From Caballeronia hypogeia (GTDB lineage Bacteria > Pseudomonadota > Gammaproteobacteria > Burkholderiales > Burkholderiaceae): a stretch of 58,624 nt of DNA. The position numbers and the translations under genes are program-made. Below the pieces are notes generated by a model. The model was not told where the DNA came from, made no database searches, and saw only the letters and a program-made list of their open reading frames with translations. Location: NCBI RefSeq assembly GCF_001544875.2, contig NZ_FCOA02000041.1, forward strand, positions 1 to 58,624, written 5' to 3'. Positions 8,890-17,253 of the stretch are shown here, in pieces. Positions within the stretch are counted from its first letter, which is position 1; every line of letters begins with the position of its first letter.

Positions 8890-9219
8890 ATGAAGACGAC
8901 ACAAGAATATTTCGCCCACTACGAAGCCATTGCGGCCGTTTCGGGTCAGATGCTGGTCGCCGCTCGCGGTGGCGAGTGGAGCGAATTGAAGGCGTTGCAA
9001 GGCACTTACCGCGAGCTGATCGAGCAGTTGAAGGAAGCGGATTCCGGCTCGGAACTCGACGAAAGCGCCCGGGCGCGCAAGCTGGACCTCGTGAAGAAGA
9101 TTCTCGCCGACGACGCCGCGATCCGCGACCTGACGTCGCCGAGTCTCGCGCGCCTGTCAGCGCTCTTCTCGGTGAACAACCCGGCGCGCGTATTGAAAAA
9201 GATGATCGGACTGCGCTAG
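8890..9219 (+). CDS. fliT: Flagellar chaperone FliT
   Basis: Encodes 109 residues from ATG 8890; a TTG at 8857, overlapping the fliS stop, is possible but less likely. FliT is the chaperone of the filament cap FliD and, in enteric bacteria, an anti-FlhDC factor. The protein is small and all-helical (YFAHYEAIAAVSGQMLVAA at the start, LFSVNNPARVLKKMIGLR at the end). Identification rests on size, helical pattern and position immediately after fliS. Confidence 0.8.
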   Translation: MKTTQEYFAHYEAIAAVSGQMLVAARGGEWSELKALQGTYRELIEQLKEADSGSELDESARARKLDLVKKILADDAAIRDLTSPSLARLSALFSVNNPARVLKKMIGLR

Positions 9220-9297
9220 GCGTTCGATCGCGCGCACGAGCCGGCGTCGCGGGCAGTTTTGCCCGGAGCCGGCCGTCGCGCATTTTGGGAAGTGGGC

Positions 9298-10641
9298 ATG
9301 ACAGGACTCGACACCGCGATCGCAACGCTGCTCGCCAGCCGCACCGAGCTCCTCATGTCCGCGATTCGCGCGCCGAACGGCGTGAGCGGCAGCGGCGTCA
9401 CCGGCGCGAGCGTCGGGCAGACCACGACGCAGACTGATATGTCGCAGAGCGTCGGCACGCCGGCGGGCGCGAACGCCCCGGCGGCATCGGCGCAAACGGC
9501 GCTGTCCAGCGTCGCGCGCACGCTCGACGTGATCTCGCGCTTCGGCGGCGCTGCGCCCGCGCTGACCGCCGACGCCCCGTTGTGGCCGACGCCGCCGCGT
9601 CCCGCGAGCGCCTACGCCGCGCTCACGACTGGCCTGTTCGATACCGCTTTTTCCGCCAACGCCGCCGCGGTCGCGGCCGCTCGCGCCGCGACCCAGAATT
9701 TGCCGCCGCTGCCCACCGCCGCGCTCGCGGCCGAGCTGGCGAAAACCGTCGGCGAAAGCGGACTCTTCTACGAATCGCATCTCATGCAGTGGCTCGCGGG
9801 CCAGCGCAGCGCCGAATCGCTCGCCAACGAGCCGCAGGCGCGCGTCGATGCGCGCGCGCAGTCGCTGCCGCTCGATTTCGCCCACGGCGCCGCGCCTGGC
9901 GACACCGGGCTGGACGACGCCCGCGCGCCGCAGTTCACCGCGCAACTCGCGCCGGATCTGCCCGATCTGCACACGCCTGCACGCGTCGTCGTCGAGCCGC
10001 CGCAGACGCCGCAGCAGGCGGCCGCGCTCGCCGCTTCGGTGCGCGACGCGCCGGCCGCCGCGCTGTCGCACTCGCAGGGCGCGGGCAGCGCGGCGGCGCA
10101 AAACGCGCAGAGCGCCCAGCCGAGCCAGCACGAGTCGGCGGTGCAGGCGTCGATCGCGGCGGGAATCCATCCGGCGACGCTCGGCGTGGTGCGCCAGCAA
10201 CTCGACGCGCTCGCCAACCAGCAGTTCCGCTGGCAGGGCGAAGCGTGGCCCGGCACGCGTTTCGAATGGGAGATCGCCCGCGAACCGCGCGATCCCCGCG
10301 GCGGCGCCGATCCCGACGACGAACGCGCGTGGCGTACGCGCGTGACCCTGTCGCTGCCGGCGCTCGGCACCGTCGACGCCGAACTGGTCCTGACCGGCGA
10401 AAAGCTCGTCGCGCGCATCAAGTCGAGCGACGCAGGCGCGAGCCGCCTCGCCGCCGATGGCGCCGCGTTCGCGCGCCAGCTCGAAGCGGCGGGCATCGCG
10501 CTGGCGTCGCTGTCCGTGCGCTCGATGGACGGCAGCACCGATCTCGCGCTGTCCGGCGACAAGCGCGCCACGAAAAAGAAGGTGCGCTCGCCGCTCGAGC
10601 ACCTGTTCCGCAATCCGCACGGCGGGGAGGAAGACGCATGA
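9298..10641 (+). CDS. FliK-like flagellar hook-length control domain protein
   Basis: Encodes 447 residues from ATG 9298, which has GGGAAG upstream. The first 300 residues are Ala/Pro-rich and low in conservation. The C-terminal part (TRVTLSLPALGTVDAELVL, followed by KLVARIKSSDAGASRL and a helix ending SLSVRSMDG) has the architecture of the FliK C-terminal domain, where two beta strands and a helix form the export-switch core. It overlaps the next gene, an FlhB C-domain homologue, by 4 bases (ATGA). The pairing suggests an accessory export-switch module beside the true fliK at 662-2029. What it measures or regulates is not known. Confidence 0.65.
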   Translation: MTGLDTAIATLLASRTELLMSAIRAPNGVSGSGVTGASVGQTTTQTDMSQSVGTPAGANAPAASAQTALSSVARTLDVISRFGGAAPALTADAPLWPTPPRPASAYAALTTGLFDTAFSANAAAVAAARAATQNLPPLPTAALAAELAKTVGESGLFYESHLMQWLAGQRSAESLANEPQARVDARAQSLPLDFAHGAAPGDTGLDDARAPQFTAQLAPDLPDLHTPARVVVEPPQTPQQAAALAASVRDAPAAALSHSQGAGSAAAQNAQSAQPSQHESAVQASIAAGIHPATLGVVRQQLDALANQQFRWQGEAWPGTRFEWEIAREPRDPRGGADPDDERAWRTRVTLSLPALGTVDAELVLTGEKLVARIKSSDAGASRLAADGAAFARQLEAAGIALASLSVRSMDGSTDLALSGDKRATKKKVRSPLEHLFRNPHGGEEDA

Positions 10642-10943
10642 GCTCGCCGCTCTACACCCGCAAGCAGGCCACCGCGCTTGCCTACGAGGCGGGCAACCGC
10701 GACGCGACGCCGCGCGTTGTCGCGAAGGGTTACGGCATGGTCGCGGAGATGATCGTGCAGCGCGCGAAGGAAGCGGGCCTGTACGTGCACGAATCGCCGG
10801 AAATGGTGTCGCTGCTGATGCAGGTCGACCTCGATGCGCACGTTCCGCCCGCGCTGTATCAGGCCGTGGCGGAACTGCTCGCGTGGGTTTACCGGCTGGA
10901 AAACGAGGAACCGATGCGCGAGGCCAGCCGGGCGTTGCGCTGA
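10638..10943 (+). CDS. FlhB C-terminal-domain-like protein (FhlB/YlqH type)
   Basis: Encodes 101 residues. It resembles only the cytoplasmic C-terminal domain of FlhB/YscU export-gate proteins: KQATALAYEAGNRDATPRVV, then VVAKGYGMVAEMIVQRAKEA, and a final helix with PPALYQAVAELLAWVYRLE. The NPTH autocleavage motif of full FlhB is absent (NRDATPRVV stands in its place), so it corresponds to the post-cleavage fragment. In other bacteria such homologues can partly substitute for the FlhB tail. It is translationally coupled to the FliK-like gene. Confidence 0.8.
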   Translation: MSSPLYTRKQATALAYEAGNRDATPRVVAKGYGMVAEMIVQRAKEAGLYVHESPEMVSLLMQVDLDAHVPPALYQAVAELLAWVYRLENEEPMREASRALR

Positions 10944-10953
10944 AAGCGCCCGG

Positions 10954-12648
10954 TCATGCCGCGAACGCCCGCGTCACGATCGCCGCGTGATCGAAGCGTG
11001 CCGGCAGCGTGCCGTATATGCGTCCGGTGTCGCCGCGCGCCTCGCCCAGCCGCGTATCGATGAACGCGTCAGCCACTTCCCGCGGCGCATGCCGCGCCAT
11101 CAGCACGCCCTGCGCGCACAGCACCAGTTGCTGAGCGATGCGTCGCGCCGACGCCTCGCGTGCGGCCGGATCGCCCGTCAACATGCCGATGAGCGCCGAC
11201 AAGGCTCCCGCGAGCGCCGGATGCGCGCCTCCCGTCGTCTTCCAGTCGTCGAGCAGCGCATGCGCGGCGTCCTGTTCACGCTCGAACGCGCGCAGCACGT
11301 CGAGGCACATGACGTTGCCCGAGCCTTCCCAGATCGAATTGACCGGCGCCTCGCGATAGAAACGCGCCATCGGTCCGGTTTCGACATAGCCGTTGCCACC
11401 CCAGACTTCCATCGCCTCGCCGGTGAATTCGAGTGCGCGCTTGCACACCCAGAATTTCGCGGCGGGCGTCACGATGCGCCGCCACGCGCGCGCCTGCGGC
11501 GATCCGCCCGGCGCGGCGCTTTCCTCGAACGCGCCCGCGAGCCGCATGAACAGGAGCGCCGCCGCCTCGGATTCGAGCGCGAGATCGGCGAGCACGTTGC
11601 GCATCAGCGGCTGATCGACGAGCCGCGCGCCGAACACGCTGCGATGCCGCGCGTGGTGGATCGCCTGAACGAGCGCCGCGCGCATCAGCGCCGCGCTGCC
11701 GATCACGCAGTCGAGCCGCGTGAAATTCGCCATCTCGATGATGGTCGGCACGCCGCGCCCCTCGTCGCCGATCATGACGCCGTATGCATCGAGAAATTCC
11801 ACTTCGCTGCTCGCGTTCGAGCGGTTGCCGAGCTTGTCCTTCAGGCGCTGTACCTGGACCGCGTTCTTGCGCCCGTCGGACGTGAAGCGCGGCACGTAGA
11901 AGCACGACAGCCCGCCTTCCTCTGCGGTGCGCGCGAGCACGAGATGCGCGTCGCATTGCGGCGCGGAGAAAAACCATTTGTGACCGACCAGCCGATAGGC
12001 GCCGCCGCGTCCCGGCGCACCCAGCGCGTGTGCGCGCGTGCGGTTGCTGCGCACGTCCGAGCCGCCCTGTTTTTCGGTCATGCCCATGCCGATCAGCATC
12101 GAGTGCTTGCCCGCCTCGAGCGGAATGTCGCGCGCATCGTGCTCGCGCGACAACAGCGGATGTGCGATCCGCGCGAACAGATCCGGCTCCTGGCGCAAGA
12201 CCGGAATGCTCGCGAAGGTCATCGTGACCGGACACAGCGATCCCGATTCGAGCTGCGCGTGCAGATAGTAGCCGGCGCAGCGCGCGGCCATCGAACCGGC
12301 GCGCGCCTGCGGCTCGAACGGCATCGCATGCAGCCCTTCGTGCCGCAGACGGCGCAGCAATTCATGCCAGGCCGGATGAAACTCCAGCGCGTCGATACGC
12401 TCGCCGCGCGGGCTGTGCGTCGCGAGTACGGGTTCGTGCCGGTTGGCGAGATCCGCCAGCGCGACGGCCTCCGGCTGCGTGAGCGCGATGCCGTCGCGCG
12501 AGAGCGTGTCCGCGTGCCATTGGGCGCCTTCCCGGGCGAGCGCCGCGGACAGCGCCGCGTCGAACGCGAAGGAATCGTAGCCGACCAGCGGCGGCGCCTG
12601 ATTCGTCACTTCGTGGGTCTTCCCGAACGGGCGATCGGACGCTGACAT
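10954..12648 (-). CDS. AidB-type acyl-CoA dehydrogenase family protein
   Basis: Encodes 564 residues from ATG 12648, preceded by AAGGAGA; an upstream in-frame start at 12759 is unlikely. AidB-type proteins are FAD-binding acyl-CoA dehydrogenase relatives with an extra C-terminal region; the E. coli member is induced by alkylating agents and binds DNA. Visible motifs are MTEKQGGSDVRSN (flavin-domain signature), HKWFFSAPQCDAHLVLA, and the C-domain EVWGGNGYVETG. Whether it dehydrogenates an acyl-CoA here or acts in alkylation tolerance cannot be told from sequence. It is convergent with the FlhB-like gene, only 10 bp away. Confidence 0.85.
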   Translation of the reverse strand: MSASDRPFGKTHEVTNQAPPLVGYDSFAFDAALSAALAREGAQWHADTLSRDGIALTQPEAVALADLANRHEPVLATHSPRGERIDALEFHPAWHELLRRLRHEGLHAMPFEPQARAGSMAARCAGYYLHAQLESGSLCPVTMTFASIPVLRQEPDLFARIAHPLLSREHDARDIPLEAGKHSMLIGMGMTEKQGGSDVRSNRTRAHALGAPGRGGAYRLVGHKWFFSAPQCDAHLVLARTAEEGGLSCFYVPRFTSDGRKNAVQVQRLKDKLGNRSNASSEVEFLDAYGVMIGDEGRGVPTIIEMANFTRLDCVIGSAALMRAALVQAIHHARHRSVFGARLVDQPLMRNVLADLALESEAAALLFMRLAGAFEESAAPGGSPQARAWRRIVTPAAKFWVCKRALEFTGEAMEVWGGNGYVETGPMARFYREAPVNSIWEGSGNVMCLDVLRAFEREQDAAHALLDDWKTTGGAHPALAGALSALIGMLTGDPAAREASARRIAQQLVLCAQGVLMARHAPREVADAFIDTRLGEARGDTGRIYGTLPARFDHAAIVTRAFAA

Positions 12649-12961
12649 CGTCGGTCTCCTTGCTCGCGCGGCGCTCTCGCGCCTGGCCGGATCATGGACT
12701 GTCGGGCGCGCGCAACAGCCGTTCGGCCATGCGGTCGCCATCTCGAATTTAAGCATCATAGGCCGCGCGTTTGCCAGGCGTGCAGAGGCGTCGTTCTTTT
12801 CGGAATCGCCTGCAATTTTCTGATGCGCGCTCCTAAGCCATTGATGCCTGAGAAAAATCCGATTGTTCGCTGCGCCCGGATGACCGACAGGAGGCCGAAC
12901 CTATAATCGGCTCGCCCTATTCGGGGCGGACGCAATGACGCCTCTCACGGAAGTATTCTCA
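12649..12961. other. Divergent intergenic region with a sigma-70-type promoter
   Basis: This 313-bp gap separates the AidB-like gene (minus) from the OmpA-domain gene (plus). On the plus strand a consensus TATAAT lies at 12902-12907, with ATGACC 16 nt upstream at 12880-12885. No RNA gene or other structure was noticed. Confidence 0.5.
12880..12907 (+). promoter_or_regulatory. Predicted sigma-70 promoter for the OmpA-domain gene
   Basis: The -35 ATGACC (12880-12885), a 16-nt spacer and a perfect -10 TATAAT (12902-12907) lie 54 bp before the chosen ATG at 12962. Confidence 0.6.
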
Positions 12962-14671
12962 ATGAGCATCAATCTCAATCAACTCGTACAGGGCGCACTG
13001 ACTGAAAGCGTCCTGGAGCACATCGCCGGGCGCATTGGTTGCGCGCCTGAATCGGCCAGACGCGTGGTCTCGTTGTGCGGACCTGCGCTGATCGGCGCAA
13101 TGATGAACAAGGCGTCGTCGCTCGAAGGCGCGCGTCAACTGTTCGCGAGCATCATGTCGCCGGCGACGAACGCAAAGATCGCGGAGGAGCTGCCGCACTT
13201 CGTCGTGCGCGACGACGAGTTCAAATCGCTCGTCGAGTCCGGCGCGAAAGTCGATCACACGATCACGTCGCGCGACAGCCTCAATCTGCTTGCCGAGCGC
13301 ATCGCCGAATACACGGGCGTCGCGGCGAGCGCCACACGCACGCTGACCGGGGTCGTCGCTGCGACGCTCTTCGGCCTGCTCAAGCGTCATTTCTCGCAGC
13401 ACAACGGCCATTCGGGTCAGCTTCCCACGCTGCTCGGGCATCAGTTGCCGGTCGTGCGCGCCAACATGACGGACGCGTTCGCGCGGGCGCTCGGTCTCGG
13501 CGCGGTCGGCTCGTTCGTCGCGGGTGTCGCGTCGCGGCTGAAGGCGGTATCGGCGCATCTCGAACATCCGGCCACGCACGAGGCGGCTGAATTCCCGCTG
13601 CATCCGGAAACGTCGGTCGCCGCTGAGCCGCCCGTGGCCGAAAACGCATGCCGCAAGAAGTGGTGGTGGATCGCGCTCGCCGCCGCGCTGGCGCTGCTCG
13701 CGGTTCTGCTCGGCCGTGGCTGCTCGACCGAAAAGTCGAAGCCGGTAAGCGCCCCGGCGGCGGCGCCCGACAGCGCTTCCGGCGCAGTGTCGGCAACGGC
13801 GCCGGCGGCGGAAAGCGCGTTGGATACGCGCGCGGCATCGGCGGCGTATGCCGGGTCGGCGGCATCCTTCACGTCCTGGGGCGCGGCGGCCAATCCGGCC
13901 TCGGCACCCGACGCGCAGCCGGGCAAGAATTCGACGATGTCCTTCACCGTCGACACCGCCGGCGTGCCCCGGCTTAGCGCCACGGTCAACAGCGAGCAGG
14001 AGAAACAGCGCCTGATCGACGCACTCACCGCGAAATTCGGCGCGGACAAGTTCGATGCGAACATTACAGTCGATCCGGACACCAAGCCCGCCGCGTGGCT
14101 CGCCAAGCTCGACGGACTGCTGCCGGTGATCGCGCTGCCCGGCGCGCAGGCGCGCATCGAGGGCGAGAACATCGATCTGGGCGGTAGCGCCACGGACGCG
14201 AAGCTCGGCTGGCTCGACCGCCTGCGCGCGTACTTCGGTGACGGATGGACCATCGGCGCGACGGCTGCGCCCGCGTCGGACGCCGGGAACGCCAACGCCG
14301 TCGCCTGCGACAACGCGGTGAGCAACCTCAGCGCCCATCCGATCACGTTCGGTTTCGCATCGGACTCGCTGCCGGGCCCTGCGCTCGACCAGCTTGCGCA
14401 AGCCGCGAAGTCACTGAAGGATTGCCACGCTGCGGGCAAGGCGGTAAAGCTGCAAATCGGCGGCTTTACGGACAGCAGCGGCGACCCGGGCGTGAACATC
14501 GAACTGTCGCAAAAGCGCGCGCAAGCCGTGCGTACGTATCTGATCCGTCACGGCGTCCCGGCGAATACGCTGACCGCCGAAGGTTTCGGCGACGCGCATC
14601 CGGTGGCCGACAACGCCACCGCTGCGGGCCGCGCGGCGAACCGGCGGATCGAGTTCAAGGAACTGAGCTGA
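12962..14671 (+). CDS. DUF937/YidB-like, single-TM, OmpA-domain envelope protein
   Basis: Encodes 569 residues from ATG 12962 (GGAAG upstream; a start 27 nt earlier is possible). The first 200 residues look like the DUF937/YidB helical family (for example GCAPESARRVVSLCGPALIGAMM). A lone membrane helix follows at about 234-253 (WWWIALAAALALLAVLL), then an Ala/Ser/Pro linker, a BON-like region (about 320-420), and a C-terminal OmpA-type peptidoglycan-binding domain with ITFGFASDSLPGPALDQL and a final RAANRRIEF. The likely topology is cytoplasmic N-domain, inner-membrane anchor and periplasmic OmpA domain gripping peptidoglycan. The cellular role is unknown. Confidence 0.8.
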   Translation: MSINLNQLVQGALTESVLEHIAGRIGCAPESARRVVSLCGPALIGAMMNKASSLEGARQLFASIMSPATNAKIAEELPHFVVRDDEFKSLVESGAKVDHTITSRDSLNLLAERIAEYTGVAASATRTLTGVVAATLFGLLKRHFSQHNGHSGQLPTLLGHQLPVVRANMTDAFARALGLGAVGSFVAGVASRLKAVSAHLEHPATHEAAEFPLHPETSVAAEPPVAENACRKKWWWIALAAALALLAVLLGRGCSTEKSKPVSAPAAAPDSASGAVSATAPAAESALDTRAASAAYAGSAASFTSWGAAANPASAPDAQPGKNSTMSFTVDTAGVPRLSATVNSEQEKQRLIDALTAKFGADKFDANITVDPDTKPAAWLAKLDGLLPVIALPGAQARIEGENIDLGGSATDAKLGWLDRLRAYFGDGWTIGATAAPASDAGNANAVACDNAVSNLSAHPITFGFASDSLPGPALDQLAQAAKSLKDCHAAGKAVKLQIGGFTDSSGDPGVNIELSQKRAQAVRTYLIRHGVPANTLTAEGFGDAHPVADNATAAGRAANRRIEFKELS

Positions 14672-14697
14672 CCGGCCCGGTAGTCTGAACTCGCATG

Positions 14698-14732
14698 CGC
14701 GCCGGCCCGCTTATCGCGGGCCGGCGCGTTTT
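14698..14732. terminator. Strong intrinsic terminator between OmpA-domain and LysR genes
   Basis: CGCGCCGGCCCGC (14698-14710) and GCGGGCCGGCGCG (14716-14728) form a perfect 13-bp stem with a 5-nt loop followed by TTTT. It terminates the plus-strand gene and may also serve the LysR gene, whose stop is at 14746. Confidence 0.85.
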
Positions 14733-14745
14733 CATCGGGCCGATG

Positions 14746-15672
14746 TCATCGCGTGCGTGGAAAGCCATCGGACATAAAATCCTGTTCGAGGTCGCCGGGC
14801 AGCATCTCGCGCGCGACTTCGATCCACGCGCGCGCCGCGTGCGACAGATAGCCGTTGCGCCGCCAGCCGAGCGCCATATCCCAGTGAATTTCCGGCGCGA
14901 CCACAGGGCGGCAGGTGAACGCGTTTGCATCGAGACGGCGGCAGTACGGCGCAGGCAGCAGCGCAATGCCGATGCCCGCCTGCACCAGCGCCGCCATGAA
15001 ATCCCAGTGCCCGCTGCGCCCGACGATCGTCGGCGAGAAGCCCGCTGTGCGGCACGCGTTCAATACGACATCGTTGAGCGCGAGGCTCTCGCCGTAAAAC
15101 ACGAACGGTTCGGCGGCGAGATCCGTCAGCGCGACCTCGCGCGCCTCGTCCCAGCGCGAGCCCTTCGGCGCGACGAGCCACAGAATCTGCCGGCTGACGG
15201 GGAGGACGTCGAAAGTCTCGGTATCGATGGGAAGCAGCACGCCGCCCAGCTCCAGCTCGCCGTCAATGAGCGCCGCCTCGATCGCCTTCGAGCCGCGCTC
15301 GAACAGCTTCAGCTCGACCTTCGGATAGCGCCGCCGGAAAGCCGCGATGGCGGGCGTGAAGAGCGAGCCGCCCATCGGCGGAATGCCGATCGTCAGCGTG
15401 CCGCGTCCGAAGGTGCCGAGATCGTTGAGCTCGGCCTCCAGCCGCGCGTGCGCCGCGAGCACCTCGACGCCGCGTTGCCAGACGATCTGCCCGGCATCCG
15501 TCAGCACCATCTGGCGGCCCTCGCGCAATAACAGCGGCGAGCCGACCTCGTCCTCCAGCGCCTTCACCATTTTGCTGATGGTCGGCTGAGTCACGAACAT
15601 GTGCTCGGCGGCGGCAGTGAAGCTCTTTTGCTTCACGACCTCGATGAAGTACCGCAAGGCGCGCAATTCCAT
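14746..15672 (-). CDS. LysR-family transcriptional regulator of lrgAB (CidR-like)
   Basis: Encodes 308 residues. The N-terminal winged helix (residues 1-60, with FTAAAEHMFVTQPTISKMVK) is followed by a periplasmic-binding-protein-like effector domain (about 90-295). It is divergent from lrgA-lrgB with a 131-bp shared control region, the arrangement seen for CidR-type regulators, so I infer that it controls lrgAB. The effector is unknown; in firmicutes CidR answers to acetate and overflow metabolism. Confidence 0.85.
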   Translation of the reverse strand: MELRALRYFIEVVKQKSFTAAAEHMFVTQPTISKMVKALEDEVGSPLLLREGRQMVLTDAGQIVWQRGVEVLAAHARLEAELNDLGTFGRGTLTIGIPPMGGSLFTPAIAAFRRRYPKVELKLFERGSKAIEAALIDGELELGGVLLPIDTETFDVLPVSRQILWLVAPKGSRWDEAREVALTDLAAEPFVFYGESLALNDVVLNACRTAGFSPTIVGRSGHWDFMAALVQAGIGIALLPAPYCRRLDANAFTCRPVVAPEIHWDMALGWRRNGYLSHAARAWIEVAREMLPGDLEQDFMSDGFPRTR

Positions 15673-15803
15673 CGTCGGCTCCGAAATTCCGGATTGGAAT
15701 GATTTGGATAAGGTTAAGTCATTTTTATTATGCTAGGTGTGCCCATATACTCGTTCTACGGGATAACCCTAATCATTCTTGTTCAACCGCCCACGAGTTC
15801 GCC
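15673..15803. promoter_or_regulatory. Shared LysR / lrgA control region
   Basis: This 131-bp AT-richer gap holds loose dyad elements (GGATAAGG near 15708 and GGGATAACCC near 15760) that could be LysR-type binding sites around a TTTTTATTATGCTAG promoter-like stretch. The exact operator is not determined. Confidence 0.4.
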
Positions 15804-16262
15804 ATGTCCGCCGCCCTTTCGACCGAAACACAGTCCGCCGCCGCCCTTGCCGCCATCGGCCGATTCACGCGTGTCGTGCTGCAATCCGGCGTGCTCGCGG
15901 CAATCTGGGTCGCGGCGGATTTCGTGGCGCGCAATCTGGCGCTGCCGGTGCCGGGCGGTGTGATCGGCCTGGTCGCATTGCTCGCGCTTCTGTTCTGCGG
16001 CGGCATCGCGCCGCGCTGGGTCAAGGCGGGCGCGGACTGGCTGCTCTCGGACATGCTGCTGTTCTTCATTCCCGCGGCGGTGGCGGCGGTTCAGTACGGC
16101 GGCCTGTTCATGGAGGACGGCTGGCGGCTCGCGCTCGTGGTCGTCGCGGGCACGCTGATGGTGATGGTGGCGGTCGCGTTCGCCGTCGATCGCGCCGCGC
16201 GCCTCGAGCGCCGTCTCGCGCTGCGCCGTGCGCTCGTCGCGCGCCACGCGGTGCGCGCCTGA
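15804..16262 (+). CDS. lrgA: CidA/LrgA family holin-like membrane protein
   Basis: Encodes 152 residues from ATG 15804. CidA/LrgA proteins are small holin-like inner-membrane proteins that, with the partner LrgB, modulate murein hydrolase activity or transport of overflow metabolites. Four hydrophobic segments are visible (for example VIGLVALLALLFCGG, DMLLFFIPAAVAAVQYGG and LALVVVAGTLMVMVAVAFAV), and the signature LLSDMLLFFIPAAVA is present. It is 8 bp upstream of lrgB. An earlier start at 15699 would add residues with no family resemblance. Confidence 0.9.
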   Translation: MSAALSTETQSAAALAAIGRFTRVVLQSGVLAAIWVAADFVARNLALPVPGGVIGLVALLALLFCGGIAPRWVKAGADWLLSDMLLFFIPAAVAAVQYGGLFMEDGWRLALVVVAGTLMVMVAVAFAVDRAARLERRLALRRALVARHAVRA

Positions 16263-16270
16263 GAGCCGGC

Positions 16271-16993
16271 ATGGAACGTTTCTACGCCTCGCTTTTCGCC
16301 GACGACGCCGCGCGCCTGATCGCCGCTGGCTGCTTCGTGCTGACCGTCGCGCTCTATTTCGCGGCCAAGGCGCTCTACGCGCGCTTCAAGTCACCGTGGC
16401 TCACGCCGCTCCTGGCCGTGCCGGCGGTGCTCGCGCTCATCGTGGTGATCGCGCGCATTCCGTACCCCGTCTATTTCGCCGACACGCGCTGGCTGATGTG
16501 GCTTCTCGGCCCGGCGACGGTCGCATTCGCGGTGCCGATCTACGAATACCGCGCGCTCATCAAGCGGCACTGGATCTCGCTTACCGTCGGCGTGACGGTG
16601 GGCATTCTGGTGGCGGTGGGCGGATCGCTCGCGCTCGCGAAGCTGCTGCATCTGTCGCCGGAACTGCAACGCAGCTTAGCGACGCGATCCGTCTCCACGC
16701 CGTTCGCGCTCGCGGTCTCGGACAAGATCCACGCGCCGAAGGACCTCACCGCGCTCTTCGTGATCGCGACGGGCGTGTGCGGCATGCTGTTCGGCGAGAT
16801 CGTGCTGGCGCTCGTGCCGCTGCGCACGCGGCTCGCGCGCGGCGCGCTGTTCGGCGCGGCGGCGCATGGCGTGGGCACGGCGAAGGCGCGCGAACTTGGC
16901 AGCGAAGAGGGCGTCGTCGCCAGTCTCACGATGATGATCGCGGGTGTCGCGATGGTGCTGCTCGCGCCCGTGCTGTCCGCGTTGCCTTTCTGA
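16271..16993 (+). CDS. lrgB: LrgB/CidB family membrane protein
   Basis: Encodes 240 residues from ATG 16271. LrgB is the larger partner of the LrgA/CidA system, with about seven membrane segments. Family features include SVSTPFALAVSDKIHAPKDL, a GMLFGEIVLALVPLR region, and GAAAHGVGTAKARELGSEEG near the C-terminus. It forms a two-gene operon with lrgA. Confidence 0.93.
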   Translation: MERFYASLFADDAARLIAAGCFVLTVALYFAAKALYARFKSPWLTPLLAVPAVLALIVVIARIPYPVYFADTRWLMWLLGPATVAFAVPIYEYRALIKRHWISLTVGVTVGILVAVGGSLALAKLLHLSPELQRSLATRSVSTPFALAVSDKIHAPKDLTALFVIATGVCGMLFGEIVLALVPLRTRLARGALFGAAAHGVGTAKARELGSEEGVVASLTMMIAGVAMVLLAPVLSALPF

Positions 16994-17067
16994 TTGCTTG
17001 CGCCGCGCGCGAGCGCCCCGGAAAGCCCGTTCGCGCGTCTCGAAAACGCGTTGGCCAAACGAGACTT

Positions 17068-17076
17068 TGCTACAAT
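17068..17076 (+). promoter_or_regulatory. Extended -10 promoter for the ahcY operon
   Basis: TGC-TACAAT (TG at 17068, TACAAT at 17071-17076) is a good extended -10 element. Transcription would start near 17083, right at the 5' edge of the riboswitch. The -35 region is weak (TTGGCC at 17051, with short spacing). Confidence 0.6.
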
Positions 17077-17082
17077 CGGCGT

Positions 17083-17221
17083 TCGCTTCCGAGGAGCGTT
17101 GCGACGGGTGAACATCATGATTCGCCCGCCAGGCTCGGAAGCCTTCAATCCGGACGGTTCGAAAGCGCCATGCAGTCAAGGCGCCCGCTGAGCCACCGCA
17201 TTCGAACGGCGCTCACGTCAA
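17083..17221 (+). ncRNA. SAH (S-adenosylhomocysteine) riboswitch
   Basis: CTTCCGAG (17086-17093) pairs with CTCGGAAG (17134-17141) to form the closing P1 stem. The conserved GAGGAGCGTTGC follows immediately (17091-17102). GAGCG (17094-17098) can pair with CGCTC in the downstream ACGGCGCTCAC (17207-17217), giving the pseudoknot typical of this class. It lies in the 5' leader of ahcY, whose enzyme destroys the ligand. In this family SAH binding raises expression. Confidence 0.9.
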
Positions 17222-17253
17222 CATTTCTAGTCTTTTTAGAAAAGGAGGGCGTG

